Below are positions 1 through 5,342 of a stretch of 6,675 nt of DNA, piece by piece (position 1 is the first letter of the stretch; each line of letters starts with the position of its first letter). The notes under the pieces are model-generated. The model saw only the letters and a program-made list of their open reading frames with translations. It did no database searches and was not told the DNA's origin. Origin of the DNA: Candidatus Cloacimonas sp. 4484_140 (GTDB taxonomy: Bacteria > Cloacimonadota > Cloacimonadia > JGIOTU-2); NCBI GenBank assembly GCA_002049945.1, contig MVCT01000109.1, positions 1 through 6,675 of the forward strand. Reading direction: 5' to 3'. A program made the position numbers and the translations under genes.

Positions 1-43
1 TAAAAATTAAAAATCCAATTAATATCAAAAATAATTTTTTCAT
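1..43 (-). CDS. 5' end of an unknown gene with a signal-peptide-like N-terminus (partial)
   Basis: Reading leftward, an ATG at 43-41 opens a frame that stays open to the window edge and encodes MKKLFLILIGFLIF. This Lys-Lys plus hydrophobic run is typical of a Sec signal peptide or lipoprotein leader, and it resembles the other exported proteins in this window (MKKLVILISF, MKKNFFIVVV). A strong ribosome binding site, GAAAGGAAGG, lies a few bases upstream. The start is 15 bases past the stop codon of the REC-PAS-GGDEF gene with no terminator between them, so the two genes are probably co-transcribed. Only 14 codons are visible, so the mature protein and its function cannot be told. Confidence 0.72.
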   Translation of the reverse strand, partial: MKKLFLILIGFLIF

Positions 44-57
44 CGGCCTTCCTTTCA
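44..57 (-). promoter_or_regulatory. Ribosome binding site for the truncated downstream gene
   Basis: On the minus strand GAAAGGAAGG precedes the ATG at 43 by a few bases. It is purine-rich and matches the anti-Shine-Dalgarno sequence well. It is the main reason for calling the partial gene at the window edge. Confidence 0.65.
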
Positions 58-58
58 A

Positions 59-1369
59 TTATTTATTACCTTGTTTTGGTGCACCCACGACACAATTTTT
101 GCCACTCTTTTTTCCCTCATAAAGTGCGCCGTCTGCAATTCTTATGCATTCGTTAATATCCGATTTCCCATTATAGGTAGTCACACCAAAAGTAATGGTG
201 GTATTGATCTTTTTCTTATCGTGTTCAAAAACTGATTCCTCTAACGCTTTTCTGATCTTTTCCGTCACAAGCATTGCACCCTTCAGGTCTGTTTTCGGGT
301 ACATTAGAATGAACTCTTCTCCACCCCATCTGCCGACAACATCCTGTTTTCGTAAATTACTTTTCAGTAATATAGCAATTTCGCTAAGTACTTCATCACC
401 TGTTTGATGTCCATAAGTGTCGTTTATTTCTTTAAAATTGTCCAGATCGCCAATTGCTATTGAAAATTGTATGCCATATCTTTCAAAACGAGTGCATTCA
501 TAGTTTAATTTTTCTATCATATCCAGACGGTTTGAAAGCTGGGTGAGATGATCAGTGTGAGCAAGCACATCCATCTTTTTGTATGCTTTGATAAGTTCCT
601 TTTCTGCCAGAATTCTATCTGTGACATCGCGCATAATTCCTAGAGCGTTCCATTCGTCATGGAGTTTCACGCTTGTCAAAGACAGTTCTATAGTAATAGG
701 AGTTCTGTTTTTTCTCAAAGCTTTTAATTCAACTGTTTTCCCAACCAATTTTCCGCGTCCTGTTTCTATGAAGCGTGGCATGGCTTTTTCATAATCTTCG
801 TAATAATAATCAGGAGCGAGAAACCTATGAAGTTCTTTTCCGATAACTTCTTCTTGTGTGTATCCAAATATCCTTTCGGCACCTTGATTCCAGAAAGTTA
901 TCATTCCCTTAATATCCATCATCACAATGGCGTCTCTCGCAGCAGAACTGAGTACACGGAATTTCTCTTCTTCCTCATGAGCTTTTTCTTCAAGAGTGAG
1001 TTGTTTTATGAGTGTATCAATCTGATCGAGCAAATGATCACTATCAATAGGTTTTATGTGAAATCCGTTCACTCCCATGTCAATGGCTTCAAGCATATAT
1101 TTTGTGTCACAATACGCCGAAGTTATGAGAATTTTTGTTTCAGGATCGAGTTTTCGAATATGTCGTATCATTTCAAGTCCATTCATTTCAGGCATTTGCA
1201 GATCAGTAATGACGATATCGGGTTTATGAGTTTTGTAAAGCTCCAATCCTTCTTTGCCATTCAGTGCAGTGTGAATGGTATCCACTTTTTCCCGGAGAAT
1301 GTTCTTTATGAACGAAAGTATTAAAAACTGATCCTCGACGATCAAGATCGATTTATGTACTGAATTCAT
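59..1369 (-). CDS. Response regulator with PAS and GGDEF domains (probable diguanylate cyclase)
   Basis: The 436-residue product has no membrane segment and should be cytoplasmic. Residues 6-124 form a receiver domain with acidic pocket E12-D13, phospho-acceptor D56 (in VITDLQMPEMNG), switch T83 and K106-P107. A charged helical linker (about 125-138) leads to a PAS/PAC sensor domain (about 138-255). The C-terminal GGDEF domain (about 267-430) has the metal and nucleotide motif D308-x-D310-NFKEIND, YGHQTGD and active-site GGEEF (349-353). An RxxD pair (R340, D343) nine residues before GGEEF matches the product-inhibition I-site of PleD-type cyclases. It should therefore make c-di-GMP from GTP when phosphorylated, with feedback inhibition. 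No EAL or HD-GYP domain is attached, and no partner histidine kinase is in view. GAAAGGATC a few bases upstream of the ATG supports this start. The PAS ligand cannot be told. Confidence 0.95.
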   Translation of the reverse strand: MNSVHKSILIVEDQFLILSFIKNILREKVDTIHTALNGKEGLELYKTHKPDIVITDLQMPEMNGLEMIRHIRKLDPETKILITSAYCDTKYMLEAIDMGVNGFHIKPIDSDHLLDQIDTLIKQLTLEEKAHEEEEKFRVLSSAARDAIVMMDIKGMITFWNQGAERIFGYTQEEVIGKELHRFLAPDYYYEDYEKAMPRFIETGRGKLVGKTVELKALRKNRTPITIELSLTSVKLHDEWNALGIMRDVTDRILAEKELIKAYKKMDVLAHTDHLTQLSNRLDMIEKLNYECTRFERYGIQFSIAIGDLDNFKEINDTYGHQTGDEVLSEIAILLKSNLRKQDVVGRWGGEEFILMYPKTDLKGAMLVTEKIRKALEESVFEHDKKKINTTITFGVTTYNGKSDINECIRIADGALYEGKKSGKNCVVGAPKQGNK

Positions 1370-1372
1370 AAG

Positions 1373-1380
1373 ATCCTTTC
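1373..1380 (-). promoter_or_regulatory. Ribosome binding site of the REC-PAS-GGDEF gene
   Basis: GAAAGGATC on the minus strand lies about five bases before the ATG at 1369. The 91-base gap up to ridA also contains a TTGACA on this strand (1457-1452), but no convincing -10 box follows at 16-18 bases. An independent promoter here is possible but not shown. Confidence 0.6.
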
Positions 1381-1460
1381 AAAGTATCAAAAATAGATAT
1401 TCACTAAAACAACAATTTATTGATAATAAAATTTCTGAATATATTTGAGTCTGTCAATAA

Positions 1461-1832
1461 TTACTTCATTGCAATAAGCGATATCTCTACCTCTGCATCC
1501 TTTGGAAGTTTTGCCACCTGGTATGCTTCTCGTGCAGGATAAGGTTGAACAAAATACTTTTTATAAAGATCATTGAGCAGTTCAAAATGTCCAAGATCCT
1601 TTAAGAACACACTTACTTTTACTACATTGCCGAAATCCATTCCTGCTTCAGTAAGAATTGCCTGAAGATTTTCGAATACAAGTTTTGCCTGCTCTGCAAA
1701 GGTTTCTCCCCAAATACCTGTTTCGGGATGAACACCGAGCTGTCCGGAAATAAAGAGCATCCCATTGTGTAAAATTGCCTGCGAATAAGGTCCTATTGCT
1801 TTGGGCGCATTGTCTGATGTTATTGCTTTCAT
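1461..1832 (-). CDS. ridA: RidA family reactive intermediate (enamine/imine) deaminase
   Basis: The 123-residue protein has the family's usual length and matches the RidA (YjgF/YER057c/UK114) pattern throughout: N-terminal IGPYSQAI, FISGQLG, the AKLVFENLQAILTEAG helix, VVKVSVFLKDL, and C-terminal YPAREAYQVAKLPKDAEVEI. The residues corresponding to the E. coli RidA pocket are Y16, S29, R101 and E116. The arginine binds the substrate carboxylate in archetypal members. The position of E. coli C107 is alanine here (A103). The family hydrolyses 2-aminoacrylate and related enamines/imines released by PLP enzymes, protecting PLP enzymes from damage; it acts in the cytoplasm as a trimer. AAAAGGAG lies five bases before the ATG. 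The gene is divergent from the secreted-protein gene at 1956 and upstream of, on the same strand as, the GGDEF regulator, without an obvious functional link. Confidence 0.95.
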   Translation of the reverse strand: MKAITSDNAPKAIGPYSQAILHNGMLFISGQLGVHPETGIWGETFAEQAKLVFENLQAILTEAGMDFGNVVKVSVFLKDLGHFELLNDLYKKYFVQPYPAREAYQVAKLPKDAEVEISLIAMK

Positions 1833-1837
1833 GCTAA

Positions 1838-1845
1838 CTCCTTTT
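1838..1845 (-). promoter_or_regulatory. Ribosome binding site of ridA
   Basis: AAAAGGAG on the minus strand is spaced five bases from the ATG at 1832, a near-consensus Shine-Dalgarno that fixes the ridA start. Confidence 0.75.
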
Positions 1846-1887
1846 ATTGTGAACTGAAGTTTTTGATAATTTACGTCAATATTTTCA

Positions 1888-1929
1888 TTGACAGCGATTT
1901 GTCGATTTGTAAATAAATCTATTTATAAA
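1888..1929 (+). promoter_or_regulatory. Candidate promoter region for the secreted protein/TPR unit
   Basis: A perfect TTGACA lies at 1888-1893. The best box at a 16-base spacing is TAAATA (1910-1915), a weak -10. A better -10, TATAAA (1924-1929), lies further on and could pair with TTGTCG (1899-1904) at 19 bases. Between them sits a perfect 8-base tandem repeat (1895-1910). Which pair is used cannot be decided from the sequence. The position, 25-70 bases before the ATG at 1956 and divergent from ridA, is right for a promoter. Confidence 0.4.
1895..1910 (+). repeat. Perfect 8-bp tandem duplication CGATTTGT x2
   Basis: CGATTTGT occurs twice head to tail at 1895-1902 and 1903-1910. It lies in the presumed spacer directly after TTGACA. 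The first copy, with the preceding TTGACA, also gives an imperfect dyad TTGACA-N6-TGTCGA. It could be an operator with two half-sites or a chance slippage duplication. Confidence 0.6.
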
Positions 1930-1940
1930 CAGTATGAAGT

Positions 1941-1946
1941 AAGGAG
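1941..1946 (+). promoter_or_regulatory. Ribosome binding site of the small secreted protein
   Basis: AAGGAG is nine bases before the ATG at 1956. It is a clear site, in contrast to the absence of one before the TPR frame downstream. Confidence 0.75.
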
Positions 1947-1955
1947 ATAGTTCCT

Positions 1956-2318
1956 ATGAAAAAACTAGTAATTCTGATTAGTTTTTTTTGCCTGATAACT
2001 ATTGCAGTAAATGCAAAAACCTATCTGCGTCAGAACTCATTTTATGCACCTGAAAACATGACCGGCGAGCAAGCAAAGGTCAAAGCGATCGGGGATATGA
2101 AATCGCAATTGATAAAAGAATTATTTTCCTATGCCAAGTTTACTACTCTCTGGAATACAATAGATAGAAATGATACACTTTCTACTTATAATGTTGAGAT
2201 GCTCAAACCCCTTGTTTCTCTGAATGAGGTCATTGAAGAAAGCAGGGAAGATAATGTGTACTATATCAATGCGGAATTTGACTTACAAAGAAAGATGTTA
2301 TTCCGAACAAGCCCTTGA
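1956..2318 (+). CDS. Small secreted protein of unknown function, possibly the N-terminal part of the adjacent TPR protein
   Basis: The 120-residue product starts with a clear Sec signal peptide: KK at 2-3, a hydrophobic core at 4-18 and a probable cleavage after AVNA (residue 20). The mature part has a helix with spaced alanines (about 38-58, GEQAKVKAIGDMKSQLIKEL), a middle section and a C-terminal strand-like ending with VYYINAEFDL (101-110). This helix-then-'v.v......yyv.a.fdl' outline resembles LPP20/FlgT-N-like periplasmic domains, but I do not recognise a specific family. The start is secured by AAGGAG. The last ten residues, after EFDL, look less protein-like, and the stop overlaps the TTG of the TPR frame. 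The natural gene may continue into that frame (see findings). Confidence 0.75.
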   Translation: MKKLVILISFFCLITIAVNAKTYLRQNSFYAPENMTGEQAKVKAIGDMKSQLIKELFSYAKFTTLWNTIDRNDTLSTYNVEMLKPLVSLNEVIEESREDNVYYINAEFDLQRKMLFRTSP

Positions 2319-3853
2319 CCGGCTCTGCTTACGATCATTTTAAGAAAGCAATAGAAGCTCAACAGCTAAAGCGTTATCAGGAAGCTTTGACCTTGTATGA
2401 GAAATCTCTCGAGAAAAATCCAAATAATGCTGAGGCACATAATAATATGGGAATTATTTTGAGTATTCTTGGGGCTCATGAAGCAGCTATCCAGCATTTC
2501 AATGAAGCAAAAAATATAAAACCCGAATTGCCGCAGGTGTATAATAATCTTGGGAATGCGCATGAGAGTCTTGGACAATTGCACGATGCCATAAAAGACT
2601 ACGAGATGGCTATAAGTGTTCAGACAAATTATACGGATAGTTACTACAATCTTGCACGTGTTTATACGGAAATGAGAGAGTTTGAAAAAGCTGAAGCAAC
2701 CCTCAATAAATTGTTACAGCTCGACGGGAACAATGCCTATGCATGTTATGGAATGGGTAATATGTATGCAAAGAAACGCGATTTCGACAAAGCTATTACC
2801 TGGTTTGAAAACGCGATTAAGCTAAAGCCGAATTATGGGGAAGCCCATTACAAATTGGGAGTAACTTACGGCTTACAAGGAGATATGGATAAAGGTATCA
2901 AGCATATAAATTACGCAAATAGTCTTGGATACGAATATCAGTCAGATATGGTTTTTTCTACGGACAAGACTGCTATAACTACTTCATCAGATGATTTTGT
3001 GGTGATCGGTTCTGATACACATACCTATGATGACGGTACAGAATCAACTATTGTGTACACAACGGAAGAAACAAAACCGCCGATTCAGGAAAGCATTGAT
3101 ACTAAGGAGCCAGTTAAAGAAGAAGTTATTATTACAGAAGATCCTATACAACAGCCAATTATTGAAGAAGATGAGACAGTCAATACCAATGAATTGTATC
3201 AAAAATTTGAACAGCTGCTAGGTAAAACAGGTAAAAATGCAGGAGATATTGGAAACCTTCCGGATGAAGTAAAACCCACCAGGATCCAATCCGACGATTT
3301 CTCTTATACTCCCACTGAAAGTTCTTCAAACCAATTCGATTTTCTTCTAAAAGATAAATTCAAAGATCAAAATATCAGAGAGTTCACCAATAAAAGAGAA
3401 GCAATTGCAGCATTGTTTAAAGAGGGCTACACGGAATTCATGAATGGGGATTATGACAGATCTGTCGAAGCGTACACCAGCGTGCTGGATCTGGAATCAA
3501 AAAATTCAATGGCAATGTATAGTCTGGGTACTGTCTATGCGTTTAAAAAAGAAAATGATAAGGCATTGGACTATTTGTTGCGTTCAATAGATATTAAGAA
3601 GAATTTTCCGAAAGCTTATGATAATGCTGGATTTGTGTATTTTCAGATGGGTAATTATAATAAAGCTATCGAGTATCTTCTCAAAGCAGTTTCAATGGAT
3701 TCTACGATGGTGAATGCGCTTGTCGTACTTGGTGATGCCTATTATCAGGTTGATAATAAAGGGAAAAAAATTGAATATTATAAGAAAGCTGCACGTTTGG
3801 GAGATATTCAGGCACAGGCATTCTTAAAAAAGGAAGGTTTTGATTGGGATTAA
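2315..3853 (+). CDS. Tetratricopeptide repeat protein with ten TPRs in two blocks
   Basis: From the TTG start the product is 512 residues. Six consecutive 34-residue TPRs occupy 5-208 (starting at 5, 39, 73, 107, 141 and 175). An acidic, Pro/Thr/Glu-rich, low-complexity linker runs from about 209 to 363. Four more TPRs follow (364, 398, 432, 466). The C-terminus, KAARLGDIQAQAFLKKEG, is the usual capping helix of such arrays. TPR superhelices bind partner proteins; no catalytic motif is visible, so the role is scaffold or adaptor. The start is uncertain: TTG overlaps the stop of the upstream gene (TTGA), no Shine-Dalgarno precedes it, and no ATG or GTG occurs in frame before the first TPR. As annotated the protein lacks a signal peptide. 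If fused to the upstream frame it would be exported and 632 residues long. Confidence 0.88.
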   Translation: MTGSAYDHFKKAIEAQQLKRYQEALTLYEKSLEKNPNNAEAHNNMGIILSILGAHEAAIQHFNEAKNIKPELPQVYNNLGNAHESLGQLHDAIKDYEMAISVQTNYTDSYYNLARVYTEMREFEKAEATLNKLLQLDGNNAYACYGMGNMYAKKRDFDKAITWFENAIKLKPNYGEAHYKLGVTYGLQGDMDKGIKHINYANSLGYEYQSDMVFSTDKTAITTSSDDFVVIGSDTHTYDDGTESTIVYTTEETKPPIQESIDTKEPVKEEVIITEDPIQQPIIEEDETVNTNELYQKFEQLLGKTGKNAGDIGNLPDEVKPTRIQSDDFSYTPTESSSNQFDFLLKDKFKDQNIREFTNKREAIAALFKEGYTEFMNGDYDRSVEAYTSVLDLESKNSMAMYSLGTVYAFKKENDKALDYLLRSIDIKKNFPKAYDNAGFVYFQMGNYNKAIEYLLKAVSMDSTMVNALVVLGDAYYQVDNKGKKIEYYKKAARLGDIQAQAFLKKEGFDWD

Positions 3854-3861
3854 ATGCGTAG

Positions 3862-3904
3862 GAATGACAAGTACTCTTAACGAATCAATAAAAAGTTGTC
3901 ATTC
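3862..3904. repeat. Inverted repeat GAATGACAA / TTGTCATTC
   Basis: GAATGACAA (3862-3870) and TTGTCATTC (3896-3904) are perfect nine-base inverted copies separated by 25 bases, starting nine bases after the TPR stop. The right arm runs into TTGAGGAATCC. Together with GAAGAATCTC further on, this resembles the 'GTCATTCTGAG...GAAGAATCT' intergenic repeat that I know from many environmental bacterial genomes. It could also act as an mRNA 3'-end hairpin. No T-tract follows, so it is not a standard terminator. Confidence 0.6.
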
Positions 3905-3913
3905 TTGAGGAAT

Positions 3914-3929
3914 CCCTGATTTATCAGGG
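3914..3929. repeat. Perfect short hairpin CCCTGA-TTTA-TCAGGG
   Basis: A six-base perfect stem with a four-base loop lies inside the GTCATTC...GAAGAATCTC composite repeat. It is followed by GTGAAGAAG, not a T-run, which argues against a rho-independent terminator. Confidence 0.6.
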
Positions 3930-3933
3930 TGAA

Positions 3934-3979
3934 GAAGAATCTCGGAAAAATTTTAATCTATCCTTCATGGAGATCCTTC
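3934..3979. repeat. Imperfect inverted repeat GAAGAATCTC / GAGATCCTTC
   Basis: GAAGAATCTC (3934-3943) and GAGATCCTTC (3970-3979) pair at nine of ten positions. They look like two opposed copies of the end of the same repeat family as the GTCATTC arms upstream. Confidence 0.5.
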
Positions 3980-4065
3980 CTGTATTTTATACTGAATGAA
4001 ACGAATATGCTCAAGGATTACAATGCAAATTTTTAGTATCTTATTTCTAATATTATTGTTTTTTT

Positions 4066-4124
4066 GGCAAAATATTTTATTTCATCTTTGTGAACTTTGT
4101 GGCTTTGTGTCTTTGTGGCAAAAT
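4066..4124. repeat. Four CTTTGTG units flanked by GGCAAAAT direct repeats
   Basis: CTTTGTG occurs at 4086-4092, 4095-4101, 4103-4109 and 4111-4117, with starts 9, 8 and 8 bases apart. GGCAAAAT flanks the array on both sides in the same orientation (4066-4073 and 4117-4124). Comparable CTTTGTG/CTTTGCG strings are familiar as dispersed intergenic repeats in several phyla; their function is unknown. It is not a CRISPR: units are too short and there are no spacers of CRISPR size. Confidence 0.7.
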
Positions 4125-4139
4125 TTTTGGTTCTGCCTG

Positions 4140-4171
4140 CCCTGTTAAATTTTCTTTTCTATTTAACTGGG
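4140..4171. repeat. Hairpin CCCTGTTAAA - 12-base loop - TTTAACTGGG
   Basis: The ten-base arms (4140-4149 and 4162-4171) pair at nine positions with one T-T mismatch. The plus strand downstream is GC-containing and then A-rich. The minus strand side gives no clean T-run directly after the stem. A transcript-end or processing hairpin between the convergent genes is possible but unproven. Confidence 0.5.
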
Positions 4172-4230
4172 GGCTTGTCCAGGTTAGGCAAATAAAAAAA
4201 AGATTCAACGGAGTAAGCAAGAACTAACAA

Positions 4231-4329
4231 CAACGAACTTTTATATTTTTTGTTTGATTTTGCTTGCCGGGGCGTCTTGTCAGGGCGTAGTGAAACGGAG
4301 ACTGAAGCGTAGCGAAGACTGGTTCGTTG
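4231..4329. repeat. GC-rich repeat element bounded by CAACGAAC / GTTCGTTG
   Basis: CAACGAAC (4231-4238) and GTTCGTTG (4322-4329) are perfect inverted arms. Between them the right half is strikingly GC-rich: 40 of 68 bases at 4263-4330 by hand count, in an otherwise AT-rich window. It holds two related units, GCGTAGTGAAACGGAGACTG (4285-4304) and GCGTAGCGAAGACTG (4307-4321). The composition and internal duplication suggest a dispersed intergenic element or a structured RNA, not coding sequence. No transposase or target-site duplication was found. Confidence 0.5.
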
Positions 4330-4364
4330 CTAATCTTTTTGGTTTCGGTTTATCTTGTTGGAAT

Positions 4365-4397
4365 ACTTATCCTACAGGATTTATCCGAGTGATAAGT
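4365..4397. repeat. Nested dyad ACTTATC...GATAAGT
   Basis: ACTTATC (4365-4371) and GATAAGT (4391-4397) are perfect inverted arms. Inside, ATCCT/AGGAT (4369-4380) and GGAT/ATCC (4377-4386) can form competing small hairpins. A second A/T-rich dyad, TCAATT/AATTGA with GTTAAA/TTTAAC, follows at 4397-4429. Confidence 0.45.
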
Positions 4398-4525
4398 CAA
4401 TTGTTAAATGACGTAAATTGAATTTTAACAAAGTTTGAAATCTCATCCCACAGTGAAATATTCAGCAAAAGGAATGTCAAAAATCAATTATTATTTCCAA
4501 TCGAAGCTTGACATGGCACTAGATA

Positions 4526-5203
4526 TTATTCCCCTTCTTTATAATAAATTTCTGCTTGTCCAAGGGCTTGCAGAGCGTCTTGAATATCCTCAACAATATC
4601 CCAATTCTGTAATTTTACTTCAACAATCAATAGTTGCTCAAGGGGTTTGATCGCACGCGGGTCTCCGATCATAGCAAGAGCATTTACTGCTGCCTGACGA
4701 ACTTCTGTATCTTTATCAGCAAGTGTGTTGATAAGAGGTACAACTGCTTTTGGTTCTTCTTTTTTCCCGAGAGCTTCTGCAGCGTTTTTCTGAACCCGCC
4801 AGTCAGGATCAGTGAGGGATGCAATTAGAGGATCAATAGTCTCGAAGCCCATATTTTGTAGTGCTGCTGCAGCATTTTTTCTCACTCCAACACTTTCATC
4901 ACGGAACATTTGAATGAGTGGAATTATAGCACGGGGATCTTTCAGCTTGCCAAGAGCAATAACTCCGGCAGTACGAACTTCTTCATTTGGATCCGATAAA
5001 ATTGCAATTAATGGATCAACCGCTCGCGGGTCTTTCAGCTCTGCCAGCTCCTCGGCTGCTTCGATTTGTATGAATTTATCTACATAGTCGAGATCATTAA
5101 TCAGATCCTTAACTCTGTCAGGTTTTTTCTTTGCACAACTAGAGAAAAGAAGCAAAGAAAGAAGTACAAAAACTATTAAAAAAATATAATTTCTTTTATT
5201 CAT
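4526..5203 (-). CDS. HEAT-repeat lipoprotein
   Basis: The 225-residue product begins with a lipoprotein signal peptide: charged MNKR, hydrophobic core to residue 20 and lipobox FSSC with the acylated cysteine at 23, followed by AKKK. About five HEAT/PBS-lyase-like repeats of 31 residues fill residues 46-192. They are seen as recurring 'DPRAVDPLIAILSDPNEEVRTAGVIALG'-type units, with DPRA at 58, DPRA at 89, a degenerate copy near 120, EPKA at 150 and DPRA at 181. HEAT arrays form curved helical scaffolds for protein binding. The phycobilisome-lyase label often attached to such repeats should not be taken literally here. The protein is probably tethered to the envelope; +2 is Ala, with no obvious inner-membrane retention signal. 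TGAGG about ten bases before the ATG supports the start. It is divergent from the LruC lipoprotein gene. Confidence 0.92.
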   Translation of the reverse strand: MNKRNYIFLIVFVLLSLLLFSSCAKKKPDRVKDLINDLDYVDKFIQIEAAEELAELKDPRAVDPLIAILSDPNEEVRTAGVIALGKLKDPRAIIPLIQMFRDESVGVRKNAAAALQNMGFETIDPLIASLTDPDWRVQKNAAEALGKKEEPKAVVPLINTLADKDTEVRQAAVNALAMIGDPRAIKPLEQLLIVEVKLQNWDIVEDIQDALQALGQAEIYYKEGE

Positions 5204-5213
5204 ATTTATCGAA

Positions 5214-5217
5214 CCTC
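5214..5217 (-). promoter_or_regulatory. Ribosome binding site of the HEAT lipoprotein gene
   Basis: GAGG (within TGAGGT) on the minus strand is ten bases before the ATG at 5203. The spacing is on the long side of normal. Confidence 0.5.
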
Positions 5218-5258
5218 ATGAATCAAATATAATACATTTTTACATAAAACCTTACACA

Positions 5259-5288
5259 ATAAGATTTTCAAGTCAAGAAAAGTGTCAA
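5259..5288 (-). promoter_or_regulatory. Candidate promoter for the HEAT lipoprotein gene
   Basis: On the minus strand TTGACA (5288-5283) is followed after 18 bases by TCTTAT (5264-5259), a four-of-six match to TATAAT. An AT-rich leader of about 55 bases then precedes the start codon. The -35 is perfect and the -10 only fair. Confidence 0.45.
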
Positions 5289-5299
5289 ATTTGTTGACA
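5283..5299. promoter_or_regulatory. Palindrome TGTCAA-N5-TTGACA between divergent lipoprotein genes
   Basis: TGTCAAATTTGTTGACA has perfect six-base arms around a five-base centre. Each arm is a consensus -35 box pointing outward, so the palindrome may simply be two back-to-back -35 elements. It may also be an operator for a dimeric repressor that would control both genes together. Confidence 0.55.
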
Positions 5300-5323
5300 A
5301 AAAAAATAATCCCATAATAAAAT
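5294..5323 (+). promoter_or_regulatory. Candidate sigma-70 promoter for the LruC lipoprotein gene
   Basis: TTGACA (5294-5299) and TAAAAT (5318-5323) are separated by 18 bases. The -10 ends 30 bases before the ATG at 5354, leaving a short leader with the ribosome binding site. This is the best promoter match in the window. Confidence 0.6.
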
Positions 5324-5342
5324 ACATTATCAAAATTTTGAA

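Larger units (their letters stand above)
3854..4525. other. Gene-free region of about 670 bases rich in short repeats and dyads
   Basis: No frame here has a plausible start with ribosome binding site and protein-like content. The stretch instead contains several separate repeats and hairpins, listed individually. The two flanking genes converge on it, so it receives transcription from both sides, yet no hairpin followed by a T-run was found. Beyond 4433, up to the stop of the HEAT gene, I see nothing specific. Confidence 0.7.

Noticed and set aside
827..1324. Open frame of 165 codons on the plus strand
   Set aside because: It lies antisense inside the REC-PAS-GGDEF gene, whose domains are unmistakable, and its translation is rich in Phe, Ser, His and Cys, as expected of a shadow frame.
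1429..1457. TTGACA on the minus strand as a promoter for the GGDEF gene
   Set aside because: No acceptable -10 box occurs 16-18 bases downstream; the nearest TATTAT is 23 bases away.
2286..2300. A-rich run as a programmed -1 frameshift heptamer
   Set aside because: In the upstream gene's frame the codons are CAA-AGA-AAG, which do not form an X-XXY-YYZ slippery site, and no downstream stem or pseudoknot was evident.
3864..3908. Tiny frame ATG-ACA-AGT... ending in TGA after the TPR gene
   Set aside because: It has only 14 codons, no proper Shine-Dalgarno, and its sequence is explained by the inverted repeat it covers.
4086..4117. CTTTGTG units as a CRISPR array
   Set aside because: Units are seven bases with one- or two-base gaps; no 20-40 base repeats and spacers, and no cas genes nearby.
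4318..4330. GGTTCG, resembling the T-loop of a tRNA
   Set aside because: No acceptor stem, D-arm or anticodon arm can be built around it.
4435..4650. Open frame of 71 codons on the plus strand at the end of the repeat region
   Set aside because: It has no ribosome binding site, and more than half is antisense to the C-terminal end of the HEAT gene.
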